Shown one piece after another: positions 1-9,490 of a DNA stretch of 64,000 nucleotides (positions within the stretch are counted from its first letter, which is position 1; each line of letters begins with the position of its first letter). The notes under the pieces are model-generated. The model was given only the letters and a program-made list of their open reading frames with translations. It did no database searches and was not told the origin of the DNA. This DNA comes from Pseudoalteromonas ulvae UL12. GTDB taxonomy: Bacteria > Pseudomonadota > Gammaproteobacteria > Enterobacterales > Alteromonadaceae. The position numbers and the translations under genes were made by a program. The stretch spans positions 124,001 through 188,000 of the forward strand of contig NZ_AQHJ01000033.1 in assembly GCF_014925405.1 (NCBI RefSeq), given 5' to 3'.

Positions 1-177
1 AATTGTATCATTTTTGACTTGTCAGACGTTTCTAGGGTTGACACGGCGGGCTTAGCTTGGTTAATTCACACCTTATCTGAATTACAGCAGCAAAATATTA
101 ATTTATCGCTGCATCATGTACCTGAACAGTTGCAAAGGTTGATGCAATTGGTTCAGGTTAGCCAATTATTTGAGTGA
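1..177 (+). CDS. mlaB: MlaB, STAS-domain subunit of the Mla lipid transporter (3' part)
   Basis: The open frame enters from the left edge and ends at TGA 175-177, giving the last 58 residues. They contain the hallmark STAS stretch [16 protein letters not shown], in which the Thr after VD sits where MlaB and anti-anti-sigma proteins carry the conserved Ser/Thr. MlaB is the small cytoplasmic protein that binds and stabilises the MlaF ATPase of the MlaFEDB complex, which moves phospholipids between the outer and inner membrane. The order mlaB-ibaG-murA is the usual gammaproteobacterial one. The rest of mlaFEDC should lie just left of the window. The N-terminus is not visible. Confidence 0.87.
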   Translation, partial: NCIIFDLSDVSRVDTAGLAWLIHTLSELQQQNINLSLHHVPEQLQRLMQLVQVSQLFE

Positions 178-185
178 ATATCCTA

Positions 186-440
186 ATGGAACCGAGTCAA
201 GTCGAAAGTATTTTAAAAGACGCCTTATCTTTAAGTGATGTCCGAGTTAAAGCAAATGGTAGCCATTATGAGGTCATAGCGGTTGGTGATTGTTTTGAAG
301 GGGTGAGTCGAGTTAAAAAGCAGCAATTAGTATATGCCCCATTGATGGAAACAATTGCAGCAGGCACCATTCATGCAGTCTCGATTCGTGCTTTCACTCC
401 GAGTGAGTGGGAACGTGAACGTAAATTAATGTTCCTATAA
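186..440 (+). CDS. ibaG: IbaG, BolA-family protein
   Basis: An 84-residue BolA/IbaG protein. It has the family motifs [32 protein letters not shown] and [14 protein letters not shown], including the His of the HAVSI segment associated with Fe-S ligation together with monothiol glutaredoxin. The family works in iron-sulfur cluster handling and acid or envelope stress. I chose ATG 186 because the protein then begins MEPSQVE, matching the family, and a GAG lies at a suitable distance upstream. An in-frame GTG at 174 overlapping the mlaB stop would add four residues. It is co-directional with mlaB and murA, with 15 bp to murA, so probably the same operon. Confidence 0.93.
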   Translation: MEPSQVESILKDALSLSDVRVKANGSHYEVIAVGDCFEGVSRVKKQQLVYAPLMETIAAGTIHAVSIRAFTPSEWERERKLMFL

Positions 441-1715
<1,275 letters not shown>

Positions 1716-1721
1716 GCAAAT

Positions 1722-1747
1722 AAAAAAACCGCCTAGGCGGTTTTTTT
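1722..1747. terminator. Bidirectional terminator between murA and degS
   Basis: A run of A, the perfect palindrome CCGCCTAGGCGG and a run of T form a hairpin that is U-rich on either strand. It lies 6 bp after the murA stop and 25 bp from the end of the convergent degS gene. Confidence 0.9.
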
Positions 1748-1772
1748 ATTTATTAGCAATCCTTCAATCCTG

Positions 1773-2858
1773 TTATTTAATAGGTTCCAGCTTACCTACT
1801 TTGACCGCAATACTATGTGGTTTGCCATTTCTATAAATATCAAAATTGATAACAGACTCAGGGAGTGTATTGGCTATTTGTTCTAAGGTTTGTTGTAAGT
1901 TTGTCACGGCTTTGCCATCTATTTTTACAACAATATCATTTTCTTCTAATCCAGCTTGCCAAGCCGGCCCTAATGGATCGATAGAGACCAGTTGCATCCC
2001 AAACATCGGGGTGAGTTGATTGCTGAGGCGTTTTCCTGTGTTATCGACAGGTTCGGCATTAAAACCTAAATAGCCTCTAATCACCTGACCGTGTTTGATT
2101 AGCTTATTCATGACATCTTTGGCTAACCAATACGGCACAGCAAAAAATATACCTTGGATATCAATATTACGTTGTGCTTTAAATTGTGCTGAGTTTATGC
2201 CAACTAACACACCGTTAGAATTGACCAGAGCACCTCCTGAATTGCCAACATTAATCGCTGCATCCATTTGCAACAGGTTGTTATGAGCACTTTGAGAGAT
2301 ATTTTGTTTTCCAGTGGCGCTGATGATCCCTTGAGTAATGGTTTGACCTAGATTGAGTGGATTACCAATCGCTAAAACAACGTCGCCCACTTGAGGAGTA
2401 AAGGTATCATCCATGGGAATAACGGGTAGGTGTTGTGCCTCGATTTTTAATAAAGCTAAATCAGTTACAGTGTCATAGCCAATTAGTTGTACATCAGTAA
2501 ACTGTCGGCCATCTGTCAAAATAACAATCACTTGATCAGCATTATTAATAACGTGGTAGTTGGTTAAAATATACCCCTTATCAGACATGATGACACCCGA
2601 ACCAAGTTCTTGAATGGTGTTTTGTCTTCTTAAATAGCGTGGCTGGTTTGTAAAGCCTTCGGAATAAATAGTAACAACCGCAGGTGAGGCGCGTTTCACC
2701 GCAGTGGCGAAACTTAAATGATTGGAGTTAAAGTCATTGATGCTGATTTTCGACTGCCATTCAACAGGGCGCAAAGAAGGAACTAGGAGTAATACGACAA
2801 ACGCTGCCGCAAGGCCTGCGAAAATAGGGACTAAGAGAAATTTTATTTTTGTTAGCAC
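1773..2858 (-). CDS. degS: DegS, membrane-anchored periplasmic stress-sensor protease
   Basis: A 361-residue S1-family (trypsin-like) protease. Residues 7-27 form one hydrophobic anchor (LLVPIFAGLAAAFVVLLLV). The catalytic triad is His102 (TNYHV), Asp133 (DTVTDLALL) and Ser207 (NVGNSGGAL), followed by a single PDZ domain at about residues 260-355. One PDZ plus an uncleaved N-terminal anchor separates DegS from DegP/DegQ. In E. coli DegS senses unfolded outer-membrane proteins through its PDZ and cuts RseA, releasing sigma E. The start is GTG with a weak Shine-Dalgarno. A terminator separates it from upstream degQ, so it probably has its own promoter in the 47-bp gap. Confidence 0.95.
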   Translation of the reverse strand: MLTKIKFLLVPIFAGLAAAFVVLLLVPSLRPVEWQSKISINDFNSNHLSFATAVKRASPAVVTIYSEGFTNQPRYLRRQNTIQELGSGVIMSDKGYILTNYHVINNADQVIVILTDGRQFTDVQLIGYDTVTDLALLKIEAQHLPVIPMDDTFTPQVGDVVLAIGNPLNLGQTITQGIISATGKQNISQSAHNNLLQMDAAINVGNSGGALVNSNGVLVGINSAQFKAQRNIDIQGIFFAVPYWLAKDVMNKLIKHGQVIRGYLGFNAEPVDNTGKRLSNQLTPMFGMQLVSIDPLGPAWQAGLEENDIVVKIDGKAVTNLQQTLEQIANTLPESVINFDIYRNGKPHSIAVKVGKLEPIK

Positions 2859-2905
2859 AGCAGTCAGTTTATTTTTATAAGAAATTATGGGCTATCATGG
2901 CATAT

Positions 2906-2934
2906 AAAAAGAAACAGCGGCAAGTGCCGCTGTT
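2906..2934 (-). terminator. Rho-independent terminator after degQ
   Basis: Read on the minus strand, a 9-bp stem AACAGCGGC/GCCGCTGTT with a four-base loop is followed by TCTTTTT. It sits 27 bp past the degQ stop and just upstream of degS, so the two tandem protease genes are probably separate transcripts. Confidence 0.85.
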
Positions 2935-2960
2935 GATATTTATCTTCTAAGCGCTCAATT

Positions 2961-4313
2961 TTATTGAATTAACACAAAGATAGAATCATCACCTCTTTTA
3001 ACGCCAAAGACGATATTCCCGTTTATGTCATCAACTGCGCGGGCAAGCTCGTTAATTGTTTTAACACGTTTGCGATTTACTTGCATGATGACATCGCCTT
3101 CTTCTAAACCTACGCGAGCTGCTGGTGAGCGTTCAGCCACTTCTTTTACTCTAACACCTTGCACGTCGCTATTGGATTCTAAAATTGCACCTTGTAGCAT
3201 AGGATGCATTTTATCGGCCGCAGCAGATGCTTGGTTGTTTCCACGAAGAGTAACTTTAACTGTTTTTACTTGGCCATCACGATAGATACCGAGTTTTACT
3301 TTTTTGCCTTCACCGATAGTGGCGATTTTGCTGCGAAGTTCTGGGAAGCTGTGGATATCAGCCTTATCAATACTGACAATGACATCACCCGCTTTAATGC
3401 CCGCTTCAGATGCGGCAGAATCTTCAACCACTCTAAGAACATAAGCGCCTTGTTTTAAATCTATGTCCTGTGCTTTGGCAATCCCTGCATCGAGGGTGCG
3501 GCCTTCAATTCCTAGCGAGCCACGACGTACTTCACCATGTTCAATGATTTGATCGACTAAGTTTTTCATCATATTAGATGGAATTGCAAATCCGATCCCG
3601 ACATTACCGCCAGAGGCACCTAATATAGCGGTGTTAATACCAATTAACTCGCCATTCAAATTAACTAATGCACCCCCTGAGTTCCCCTGATTAATTGCTG
3701 CATCAGTTTGAATAAAGTCTTCAAAACCTTCAATGTTGAGGCCGCTTCTGCCTAATGCACTTACAATACCTGACGTTACGGTGTGGCTCAGCCCAAATGG
3801 GTTACCAATAGCCACCGAAAAATCACCGACGCGAAGTAAATCTGAGTTGGCTAATTTCACTTCAACTAAATCTTGCGCTTTCACTTGTAACAGCGCGATG
3901 TCTGATTCTTTGTCTGTTCCAACCAATTTAGCTTCATATTCACGGCCATCCTCGAGCGTGATCGTGATTTTTTCAGCATCTTGAATAACGTGATTGTTGG
4001 TAACAACATAGCCTTCGCTGGCATCAATAATCACGCCAGACCCAAGCCCGCTAAAAGGTTGCTTTTGGCTTCGTTGTTGACGTTGTGGATTACCAAAGAA
4101 AAATTCAAACGGATCAACTTGGCGGCGAACTTCTTTCGCGCCAGATACTTGAATACTGACAACGCCAGGGGTGACTTTTTCCAACATAGGAGCCAGTGTT
4201 GGAAGTTGTTGTCCATCCACTGCTACGGGTAATTTTGCATACGAGAAAGAGGGTGCAATCAACAGACTTGAAGAAAGCATAATTGCACTAAGAATGGTTA
4301 ATTTTGTTTTCAT
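2961..4313 (-). CDS. degQ: Periplasmic serine endoprotease of the DegQ/DegP family
   Basis: A 450-residue HtrA protease starting at ATG 4311-4313. The start is chosen because MKTKLTILSAIML opens a clear signal peptide ending near SFSYA, with GGAG upstream; a longer frame would run into zapG. The triad is His108 (TNNHV), Asp138 (KESDIALL) and Ser212 (NQGNSGGAL). Two PDZ domains follow at about residues 260-345 and 365-445. The family degrades or refolds damaged envelope proteins in the periplasm. The short loop LA and the neighbourhood degS-degQ-zapG favour DegQ over DegP, but the two are not separable with certainty by eye. Confidence 0.94.
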   Translation of the reverse strand: MKTKLTILSAIMLSSSLLIAPSFSYAKLPVAVDGQQLPTLAPMLEKVTPGVVSIQVSGAKEVRRQVDPFEFFFGNPQRQQRSQKQPFSGLGSGVIIDASEGYVVTNNHVIQDAEKITITLEDGREYEAKLVGTDKESDIALLQVKAQDLVEVKLANSDLLRVGDFSVAIGNPFGLSHTVTSGIVSALGRSGLNIEGFEDFIQTDAAINQGNSGGALVNLNGELIGINTAILGASGGNVGIGFAIPSNMMKNLVDQIIEHGEVRRGSLGIEGRTLDAGIAKAQDIDLKQGAYVLRVVEDSAASEAGIKAGDVIVSIDKADIHSFPELRSKIATIGEGKKVKLGIYRDGQVKTVKVTLRGNNQASAAADKMHPMLQGAILESNSDVQGVRVKEVAERSPAARVGLEEGDVIMQVNRKRVKTINELARAVDDINGNIVFGVKRGDDSIFVLIQ

Positions 4314-4377
4314 AGTCAGAAAGATACTCCAGATTAATTGGTTACCTTTACTGACTATGGGGTCAAAAAAAAGTTCC

Positions 4378-4827
4378 TCAAGCCTGTTCTGTTTGATTTT
4401 TATTTGTACGATTGTCGGCAAAAATGCCTGATTTGCTATCTGCGTAGTCGACAGGTTGGCTCGATAACGACTCTCGCTTAGTTTTGTTTTGCTCTAATGA
4501 GTTAAGTGATGCTTTTAAATGTTCAGTGGTTTCTTTTGAGAAAAAAGGCATGGACTCGGAGCGGTTATCTGTTAGGAGAATTTTGTTGGTTTCTTCCACA
4601 TGATTGACAAGCTGCTCGTAGTTATCGCGCATTTTTGATACCAGCTTGTTTGTGCTTGCTAAGTGATCTGCGACATCTTGCTTGTACTGCTCGAGGTTGT
4701 ACTGAGCTTTTTCGACTTCTTTTTCTAATTCATCATGTTCATATTGACGCTTGGTATAAATAGAACCGAGGAAGAAACAGCCAATGGCTGTGAATAAAAC
4801 TAAGGTTAACCAAATCACTGTTGTCAT
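4378..4827 (-). CDS. zapG: ZapG (YhcB, DUF1043), inner-membrane division and envelope protein
   Basis: A 149-residue protein with one N-terminal membrane helix (residues 4-22, VIWLTLVLFTAIGCFFLGS). A long charged coiled coil follows (about 27-90, KRQYEHDELEKEVEKAQYNL and onwards), then a polar tail. This is the YhcB/DUF1043 architecture. In E. coli the protein links peptidoglycan synthesis, division and cell shape. AGGAG lies 7 bp before the ATG. It is divergent from zapE across 113 bp and upstream of degQ, as in enterobacteria. Confidence 0.92.
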   Translation of the reverse strand: MTTVIWLTLVLFTAIGCFFLGSIYTKRQYEHDELEKEVEKAQYNLEQYKQDVADHLASTNKLVSKMRDNYEQLVNHVEETNKILLTDNRSESMPFFSKETTEHLKASLNSLEQNKTKRESLSSQPVDYADSKSGIFADNRTNKNQTEQA

Positions 4828-4940
4828 AAAATTCTCCTGATAGGGGATTGGCCTGTATTTATATGGATTTCAATGTACGCTTTTTACCGGCTCGTGTTAA
4901 TATAGAGAGCTAAATTAACGGTTGCTCAATGTAATTTAAT

Positions 4941-6029
4941 ATGACTCCTTGGCAAAAATATCAGCAAGACCTCACTCGTGACGATTTTCACTATGATGCA
5001 GCGCAAGAAAATGCTGTGCGTCATTTGCAGCGTCTCTATGATGATCTTACAACATCCAAGCCTGAAACAACTGGTTTTTTTGCAAAATTATTTAAGAAAA
5101 ATGAAACCCCAACAATTAAAGGACTTTATTTTTGGGGAGGTGTTGGGCGCGGTAAAACGTATTTAGTCGATACCTTTTTTGATGCCTTGCCGGGTGAACG
5201 CAAAATGCGCGTTCATTTTCATCGCTTTATGCACCGTGTGCACCAAGAATTGGCTCAATTAAAAAGTGTTGCGAACCCTCTTGAAACGATAGCAGACAAA
5301 TTTAAATCAGAAGTGGATATTATCTGTTTTGATGAGTTTTTTGTTCAAGATATAACTGACGCAATGTTATTGGGTGGTCTGATGCAAGCATTGTTCAAAC
5401 GTCATATCGTGTTAGTTGCCACATCGAATATCATTCCGAGCGAGCTTTATCGAAATGGGCTGCAACGAGCGCGATTTTTACCTGCGATTGAGTTAGTCAT
5501 TGCCAATACTGAAGTTGTGAATGTTGACTCAGGTATTGATTATCGACTGCGTACTTTGGAGCAGGCAGAGATATTTCATAGTCCTCTAGATGAGCAAGCA
5601 GATAAAAACTTATTTGAGTATTTTGCTAAATTGTCGCCAGAACTTGGCCATGCGGATAAAAAGATTGAGATTGAAGGTCGCCAGCTAAAAACACGCATGG
5701 AAGCTGATAGTATTGTTATGTTTGAGTTTAGTGAATTGTGTGAAACAGCTCGTAGTCAGGTCGATTACATGGAAATCAGCCGTATCTATCATACGGTGTT
5801 GCTTTCAAACGTAAAACAAATGGGGCACAACAATGATGATGCCGCAAGACGCTTTATTGCATTAGTCGACGAATTTTATGAACGAAATGTCACTTTAATC
5901 ATTTCAGCGGCAATGCCAATCGAACAACTATACAGTGATGGTTTGCTCAGTTTTGAGTTTAAACGCTGCATTAGTCGGCTACAGGAAATGCAGTCACTGG
6001 AATATTTGTCGCAACCTCATTTAGCTTAG
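4941..6029 (+). CDS. zapE: ZapE, Z-ring-associated AFG1-like ATPase
   Basis: A 362-residue AAA-type P-loop ATPase of the AFG1/ZapE family. The Walker A motif is GGVGRGKT at residues 66-73 and the Walker B region is VDIICFDEFF, ending at residues 131-134. The arginine-rich segment GLQRARFLPAI and the C-terminal FSELCETARSQVDY block are family signatures. ZapE binds FtsZ and destabilises Z-ring polymers late in division; its mitochondrial relative AFG1/LACE1 acts in respiratory complex quality control. Its position opposite zapG and before rplM is conserved. No terminator was recognised before the rplM promoter. Confidence 0.95.
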   Translation: MTPWQKYQQDLTRDDFHYDAAQENAVRHLQRLYDDLTTSKPETTGFFAKLFKKNETPTIKGLYFWGGVGRGKTYLVDTFFDALPGERKMRVHFHRFMHRVHQELAQLKSVANPLETIADKFKSEVDIICFDEFFVQDITDAMLLGGLMQALFKRHIVLVATSNIIPSELYRNGLQRARFLPAIELVIANTEVVNVDSGIDYRLRTLEQAEIFHSPLDEQADKNLFEYFAKLSPELGHADKKIEIEGRQLKTRMEADSIVMFEFSELCETARSQVDYMEISRIYHTVLLSNVKQMGHNNDDAARRFIALVDEFYERNVTLIISAAMPIEQLYSDGLLSFEFKRCISRLQEMQSLEYLSQPHLA

Positions 6030-6074
6030 TTTTTAACTAATTAAGCTAAACTGGCATTTGGCGTAGAAAAAACA

Positions 6075-6102
6075 TGCATTTTTCAAAAAGCGCTGCTATA
6101 AT
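6075..6102 (+). promoter_or_regulatory. Candidate promoter of rplM-rpsI
   Basis: A consensus -10 TATAAT at 6097-6102 is preceded by an extended TGC, with a weak -35 (TGCATT, 6075-6080) 16 bp upstream. The GC-rich stretch CCCGCC right after the -10 resembles the discriminator of growth-rate-controlled ribosomal promoters. It leaves a leader of about 145 nt before rplM. Confidence 0.7.
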
Positions 6103-6202
6103 CCCGCCTCTGCCACGTTGCGTTCTATTGTCTTAATTAGCTTAGCCACTAATTTTGACTCAAAGTCTTTTACTCGAAGGGGTTCAAGCATCAACTTAGA
6201 GC

Positions 6203-6218
6203 GGCAGTTTATACTGCC
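6203..6218 (+). promoter_or_regulatory. Hairpin in the rplM mRNA leader
   Basis: A 6-bp stem GGCAGT/ACTGCC with loop TTAT lies 36 bp before the rplM start. It is in the leader where L13 autogenous control acts in E. coli. It may belong to such an element, but I cannot match it to a described structure. Confidence 0.35.
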
Positions 6219-6253
6219 TGTGGTTTTAATTGTAAACATTGGATTTTTAATAA

Positions 6254-6682
6254 ATGAAAACGTTTGTTGCTAAGCCAGAAACTGTAAAACGTGACTGGTA
6301 CGTAGTTGACGCTGAAGGTAAAACTTTAGGTCGTATCGCTACTGAGATTGCTTCTCGCTTACGTGGTAAGCACAAAGCTGAATACACTCCGCATGTAGAT
6401 ACTGGTGATTACATCATCGTTATCAACGCTGAGAAAGTTACTGTTACAGGTAACAAAGCTAAAAACAAAATGTACTATGCACACTCAGGTTTTCCTGGTG
6501 GCCTTAAGTCAACTACTTTTGATAAGCTTCAAGCTCACAAGCCTGAAATGATTATCGAAAAAGCAGTTAAAGGCATGTTGCCACGCGGACCTTTAGGCCG
6601 TGCAATGTACCGTAAACTTAAAGTTTACGCTGGTACTGAGCATAACCATGCTGCGCAGCAGCCTCAGGTTCTAGACATTTAA
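6254..6682 (+). CDS. rplM: 50S ribosomal protein L13
   Basis: At 142 residues this is the standard length of bacterial L13. Family signatures are [20 protein letters not shown] at the N-terminus, [18 protein letters not shown] in the middle and [13 protein letters not shown] near the C-terminus. L13 is an early assembly protein of the large subunit binding 23S rRNA. The gene uses strongly biased codons typical of highly expressed genes. It lies 11 bp before rpsI in the universal rplM-rpsI pair. The start has only a weak Shine-Dalgarno, consistent with translational control in the leader. Confidence 0.99.
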   Translation: MKTFVAKPETVKRDWYVVDAEGKTLGRIATEIASRLRGKHKAEYTPHVDTGDYIIVINAEKVTVTGNKAKNKMYYAHSGFPGGLKSTTFDKLQAHKPEMIIEKAVKGMLPRGPLGRAMYRKLKVYAGTEHNHAAQQPQVLDI

Positions 6683-6693
6683 GGAGCACACTC

Positions 6694-7083
6694 ATGGCAA
6701 ATCAATACTACGGTACAGGTCGTCGTAAAAGTTCAAGTGCTCGCGTGTTCTTACGCCCAGGCACTGGCAACATCGTAATCAATAAGCGTTCTATTGAAGA
6801 ATACTTTGGTCGCGAAACTTCTCGCATGGTTGTTCGTCAGCCATTAGAGCTAGTTGAAATGATTGAAAAGTTTGACTTATACATCACTGTTTCTGGTGGT
6901 GGTAACACTGGTCAAGCTGGCGCAATTCGTCACGGTATCACTCGTGCACTTATGGAGTTTGACGAGTCTCTTCGTCCAGCTCTACGTAAAGCTGGTTTTG
7001 TTACTCGCGATGCTCGTAAAGTTGAGCGTAAGAAAGTGGGTCTACATAAAGCACGTAAGCGTCCACAGTTCTCAAAACGTTAA
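6694..7083 (+). CDS. rpsI: 30S ribosomal protein S9
   Basis: S9 of 129 residues. It has the N-terminal [19 protein letters not shown] motif, the [19 protein letters not shown] core and the basic C-terminal tail [17 protein letters not shown]. That tail reaches into the ribosomal P site and contacts tRNA, with the terminal Lys-Arg conserved. AAGGAG precedes the ATG. A strong terminator follows, ending the ribosomal operon before petABC. Confidence 0.99.
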   Translation: MANQYYGTGRRKSSSARVFLRPGTGNIVINKRSIEEYFGRETSRMVVRQPLELVEMIEKFDLYITVSGGGNTGQAGAIRHGITRALMEFDESLRPALRKAGFVTRDARKVERKKVGLHKARKRPQFSKR

Positions 7084-7106
7084 TTTTTTACGTTTCAAAG
7101 AATACC

Positions 7107-7136
7107 AAAACCCGACCTTGTGTCGGGTTTTTTGTT
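7107..7136 (+). terminator. Terminator of rplM-rpsI
   Basis: A 10-bp stem AAAACCCGAC/GTCGGGTTTT with a five-base loop is followed by T residues, 24 bp after the rpsI stop. Confidence 0.9.
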
Positions 7137-7634
7137 TTTATCTAAAAATATCTATTCAATTAAGTGCTTAGCTAAATATTTTTCGGCTAAATATTGTTTT
7201 TTCAATGTCTGATCAGATAGATGAATTAAAAAAGTTCAACAAATTATTATTTATTTAGATAAATCAGTCAGTAAAGCGGATTAATTTTTGCTACAATTGT
7301 CGGGATCATGTTAGCCGTGATGCAAAAATTTTTTTGGATGTTTTCTTGGTTATAGAATGCTCAAAAGGGTAAGTGATAATTGATCTTGGTCAGTACAACG
7401 CAGCCTGTAAAAGGATATGATGGGTTGATCAGGGTTAGGTCTGTAGTGAATCGAGTTTAAGTCAGTTAAAAACTAACGTAAATATAGCTTTATTCGGCTG
7501 CTTGACCTTCAATATCCTTGTTTTAATCAAGGGTTTTATTTATGATCGCTTCTATTTTGTAACTTCAAAATTTAACCTGCTGTAACTGAATTCTCGATAT
7601 AGCAAGTGTTGAGAATCATAGTGGAGATGAGTGG
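7137..7634 (+). other. Long intergenic leader upstream of petABC
   Basis: About 500 bp without a convincing gene. It holds a 10-bp direct repeat GCTAAATATT (7171-7180 and 7186-7195), the palindrome TCTGATCAGA (7208-7217), an extended -10 at 7289-7297, and a small CCTTG/CAAGG hairpin followed by GTTTTATTT (7516-7538). This layout would suit a long regulated leader or a small RNA of about 240 nt. Neither is proven. Confidence 0.4.
7289..7297 (+). promoter_or_regulatory. Candidate extended -10 promoter for petABC
   Basis: TGCTACAAT is an extended -10 with no good -35. It is the best promoter-like site seen between the rpsI terminator and petA, and implies an untranslated leader of over 300 nt. 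Confidence 0.4.
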
Positions 7635-8225
7635 ATGAGCAATGCGCCTGTAGACAATAGCCGACGTCGCTTTTTAACCATCGCTACCTCTGTTGTAGGT
7701 GGTGTTGGTGCGGCCGGAGCTGCTGTTCCTTTTATTGCGTCATGGAATCCAAGTGAGAGAGCCAAATCTGCAGGTGCGCCTGTTGAAGTGGATATCAGTA
7801 AACTTGAGCCAGGACAATTAATTCGTGTTGAGTGGCGAGGCAAACCTGTATGGGTTGTGTATCGTACACCAGAAATGCTTGAGCAAATGAAAGCACATGA
7901 AGGACAACTTCGTGACCCGCAATCAGATGAGCCTCAACAACCTGAATTCGCCAAAAACGGTTTCCGTTCTGTGCGTGAAGAAATCTTTGTTGCTGTGGGT
8001 ATTTGTACTCACTTGGGTTGTTCTCCAAGTTTCCTTCAAGGTGGCTTTGGTGAAAAAGTTGAGGGAACGGATGATGGTTTCTTCTGTCCGTGTCATGGTT
8101 CTAAGTTTGATATGGCTGGCCGTGTATTCCAAGCGGTTCCTGCACCATTAAATTTAGAAATCCCGCCTTATATTTTTACAGACGAAACCACGATTGTTGT
8201 GGGTGCTGAAGAAGGGGCTGCCTAA
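7635..8225 (+). CDS. petA: Ubiquinol-cytochrome c reductase iron-sulfur (Rieske) subunit
   Basis: A 196-residue Rieske protein of the cytochrome bc1 complex. It opens with a twin-arginine segment (SRRRFLTIATSVVGG, residues 9-23) that also forms the membrane anchor. The [2Fe-2S] ligands are in CTHLGC (124-129) and CPCHGS (151-156), giving Cys124, His126, Cys151 and His154, with Cys129 and Cys153 for the stabilising disulfide. It accepts an electron from quinol at the Qo site and passes it to cytochrome c1 on the periplasmic side. GGAG lies 8 bp before the ATG. Its stop overlaps the petB start region. Confidence 0.98.
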   Translation: MSNAPVDNSRRRFLTIATSVVGGVGAAGAAVPFIASWNPSERAKSAGAPVEVDISKLEPGQLIRVEWRGKPVWVVYRTPEMLEQMKAHEGQLRDPQSDEPQQPEFAKNGFRSVREEIFVAVGICTHLGCSPSFLQGGFGEKVEGTDDGFFCPCHGSKFDMAGRVFQAVPAPLNLEIPPYIFTDETTIVVGAEEGAA

Positions 8226-9490
8226 TGTTTGCAAATTTGGTTGATTGGATTGATAAACGCATTCCAATGACACGTGTATGGAACATGCATATTGCACAGT
8301 ATCCTGCGCCAAAAAACTTTAACTTTTGGTACTTTTTTGGCTCTTTAGCCATGTTAGTACTTGTTAATCAGATTGTTACTGGTATTTGGTTAACTATGAA
8401 CTATGTTCCTTCTGCTGAAGGTGCGTTTGCATCTGTTGAATACATCATGCGTGATGTTGAATATGGTTGGTTACTGCGTTACTTACACTCAACGGGGGCA
8501 TCTGCCTTTTTTGTTGTTGTGTACTTACATATGTTCCGCGGCATGATCTATGGTTCTTATCAAAAACCACGTGAGTTACTGTGGTTATTTGGTATGTTCA
8601 TCTTCTTAGCATTAATGGCTGAAGCATTCATGGGCTACTTATTGCCGTGGGGTCAGATGTCATTCTGGGGTGCACAGGTAATCATCTCTCTATTCGGTGC
8701 GATACCGGTTATAGGTGATGACCTTACACAGTGGATCCGTGGTGACTATGTAATTTCAGGTGCAACGTTAAACCGTTTCTTCGCATTACATGTTATTGCT
8801 TTACCTCTTGTTATTGTGATCTTAGTTTTCTTACACATTGTAGCTTTACATGAAGTGGGTTCAAACAACCCTGACGGTGTTGAAATTAAACGTAAAAAAG
8901 GCTCTGTAGCTGAAGAAGATAAACCTAAATTCAAATTCCATGAATACTATACAGATAAGAAAGACATCGTTGATGCGATACCTTTCCACCCTTATTACAC
9001 CGTAAAAGATATTGTGGGTGTGGTTGGTTTCTTAATTTTATTCTGCTGGGTGGTGTTCTTTGCTCCTGCGATGGGTGGTTTCTTCTTAGAGGCGCCAAAC
9101 TTTGAAGCGGCAAATCCACTGAAAACACCAGAGCATATTTTCCCTGTTTGGTACTTTACGCCATTCTATGCGATTTTACGTGCAATCCCTGATAAGTTAA
9201 TCGGTGTTGCGGCGATGGGTGCTTCAATTGTTGTGCTGGCGTTATTGCCTTGGATTGACCGTGGTTCAGTTCGTTCGATTCGTTATCGTTGTGGCTTCCA
9301 TAAATGGAATATCGCTCAATTTGTTGTCACGTTTGTAATTTTAGGCTGGGTGGGTGCAACTCCTCAGACTGATTTCAAAACGATCTTGTCGCAAATTACG
9401 ACTGTAACTTACTTTATGTTCTTTGTTTTACTGTTTGTTTATAGTAAAAATGAAAAAACTAAGCCATTGCCAGAGAGGTTAACGAAATGA
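8225..9490 (+). CDS. petB: Cytochrome b subunit of the bc1 complex
   Basis: A 421-residue multi-spanning cytochrome b. The two haem-ligand pairs are visible with the correct spacing: His88/His102 in one pair of positions and His189/His204 in the other, on helices B and D. The Qo-site tetrapeptide is PVWY (307-310) instead of the textbook PEWY. A basic linker follows helix D (EIKRKKGSVAEEDKPKFKF). The protein oxidises ubiquinol and recycles quinone in the Q cycle in the inner membrane. It overlaps petA by one base and petC by four, indicating translational coupling. Confidence 0.98.
   Translation: MFANLVDWIDKRIPMTRVWNMHIAQYPAPKNFNFWYFFGSLAMLVLVNQIVTGIWLTMNYVPSAEGAFASVEYIMRDVEYGWLLRYLHSTGASAFFVVVYLHMFRGMIYGSYQKPRELLWLFGMFIFLALMAEAFMGYLLPWGQMSFWGAQVIISLFGAIPVIGDDLTQWIRGDYVISGATLNRFFALHVIALPLVIVILVFLHIVALHEVGSNNPDGVEIKRKKGSVAEEDKPKFKFHEYYTDKKDIVDAIPFHPYYTVKDIVGVVGFLILFCWVVFFAPAMGGFFLEAPNFEAANPLKTPEHIFPVWYFTPFYAILRAIPDKLIGVAAMGASIVVLALLPWIDRGSVRSIRYRCGFHKWNIAQFVVTFVILGWVGATPQTDFKTILSQITTVTYFMFFVLLFVYSKNEKTKPLPERLTK

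Noticed and set aside
7308..7355. 15-codon frame (MLAVMQKFFWMFSWL) in the petABC leader
   Set aside because: It is hydrophobic and near a promoter, but too short to support without conservation data, and its ribosome site is poorly placed.
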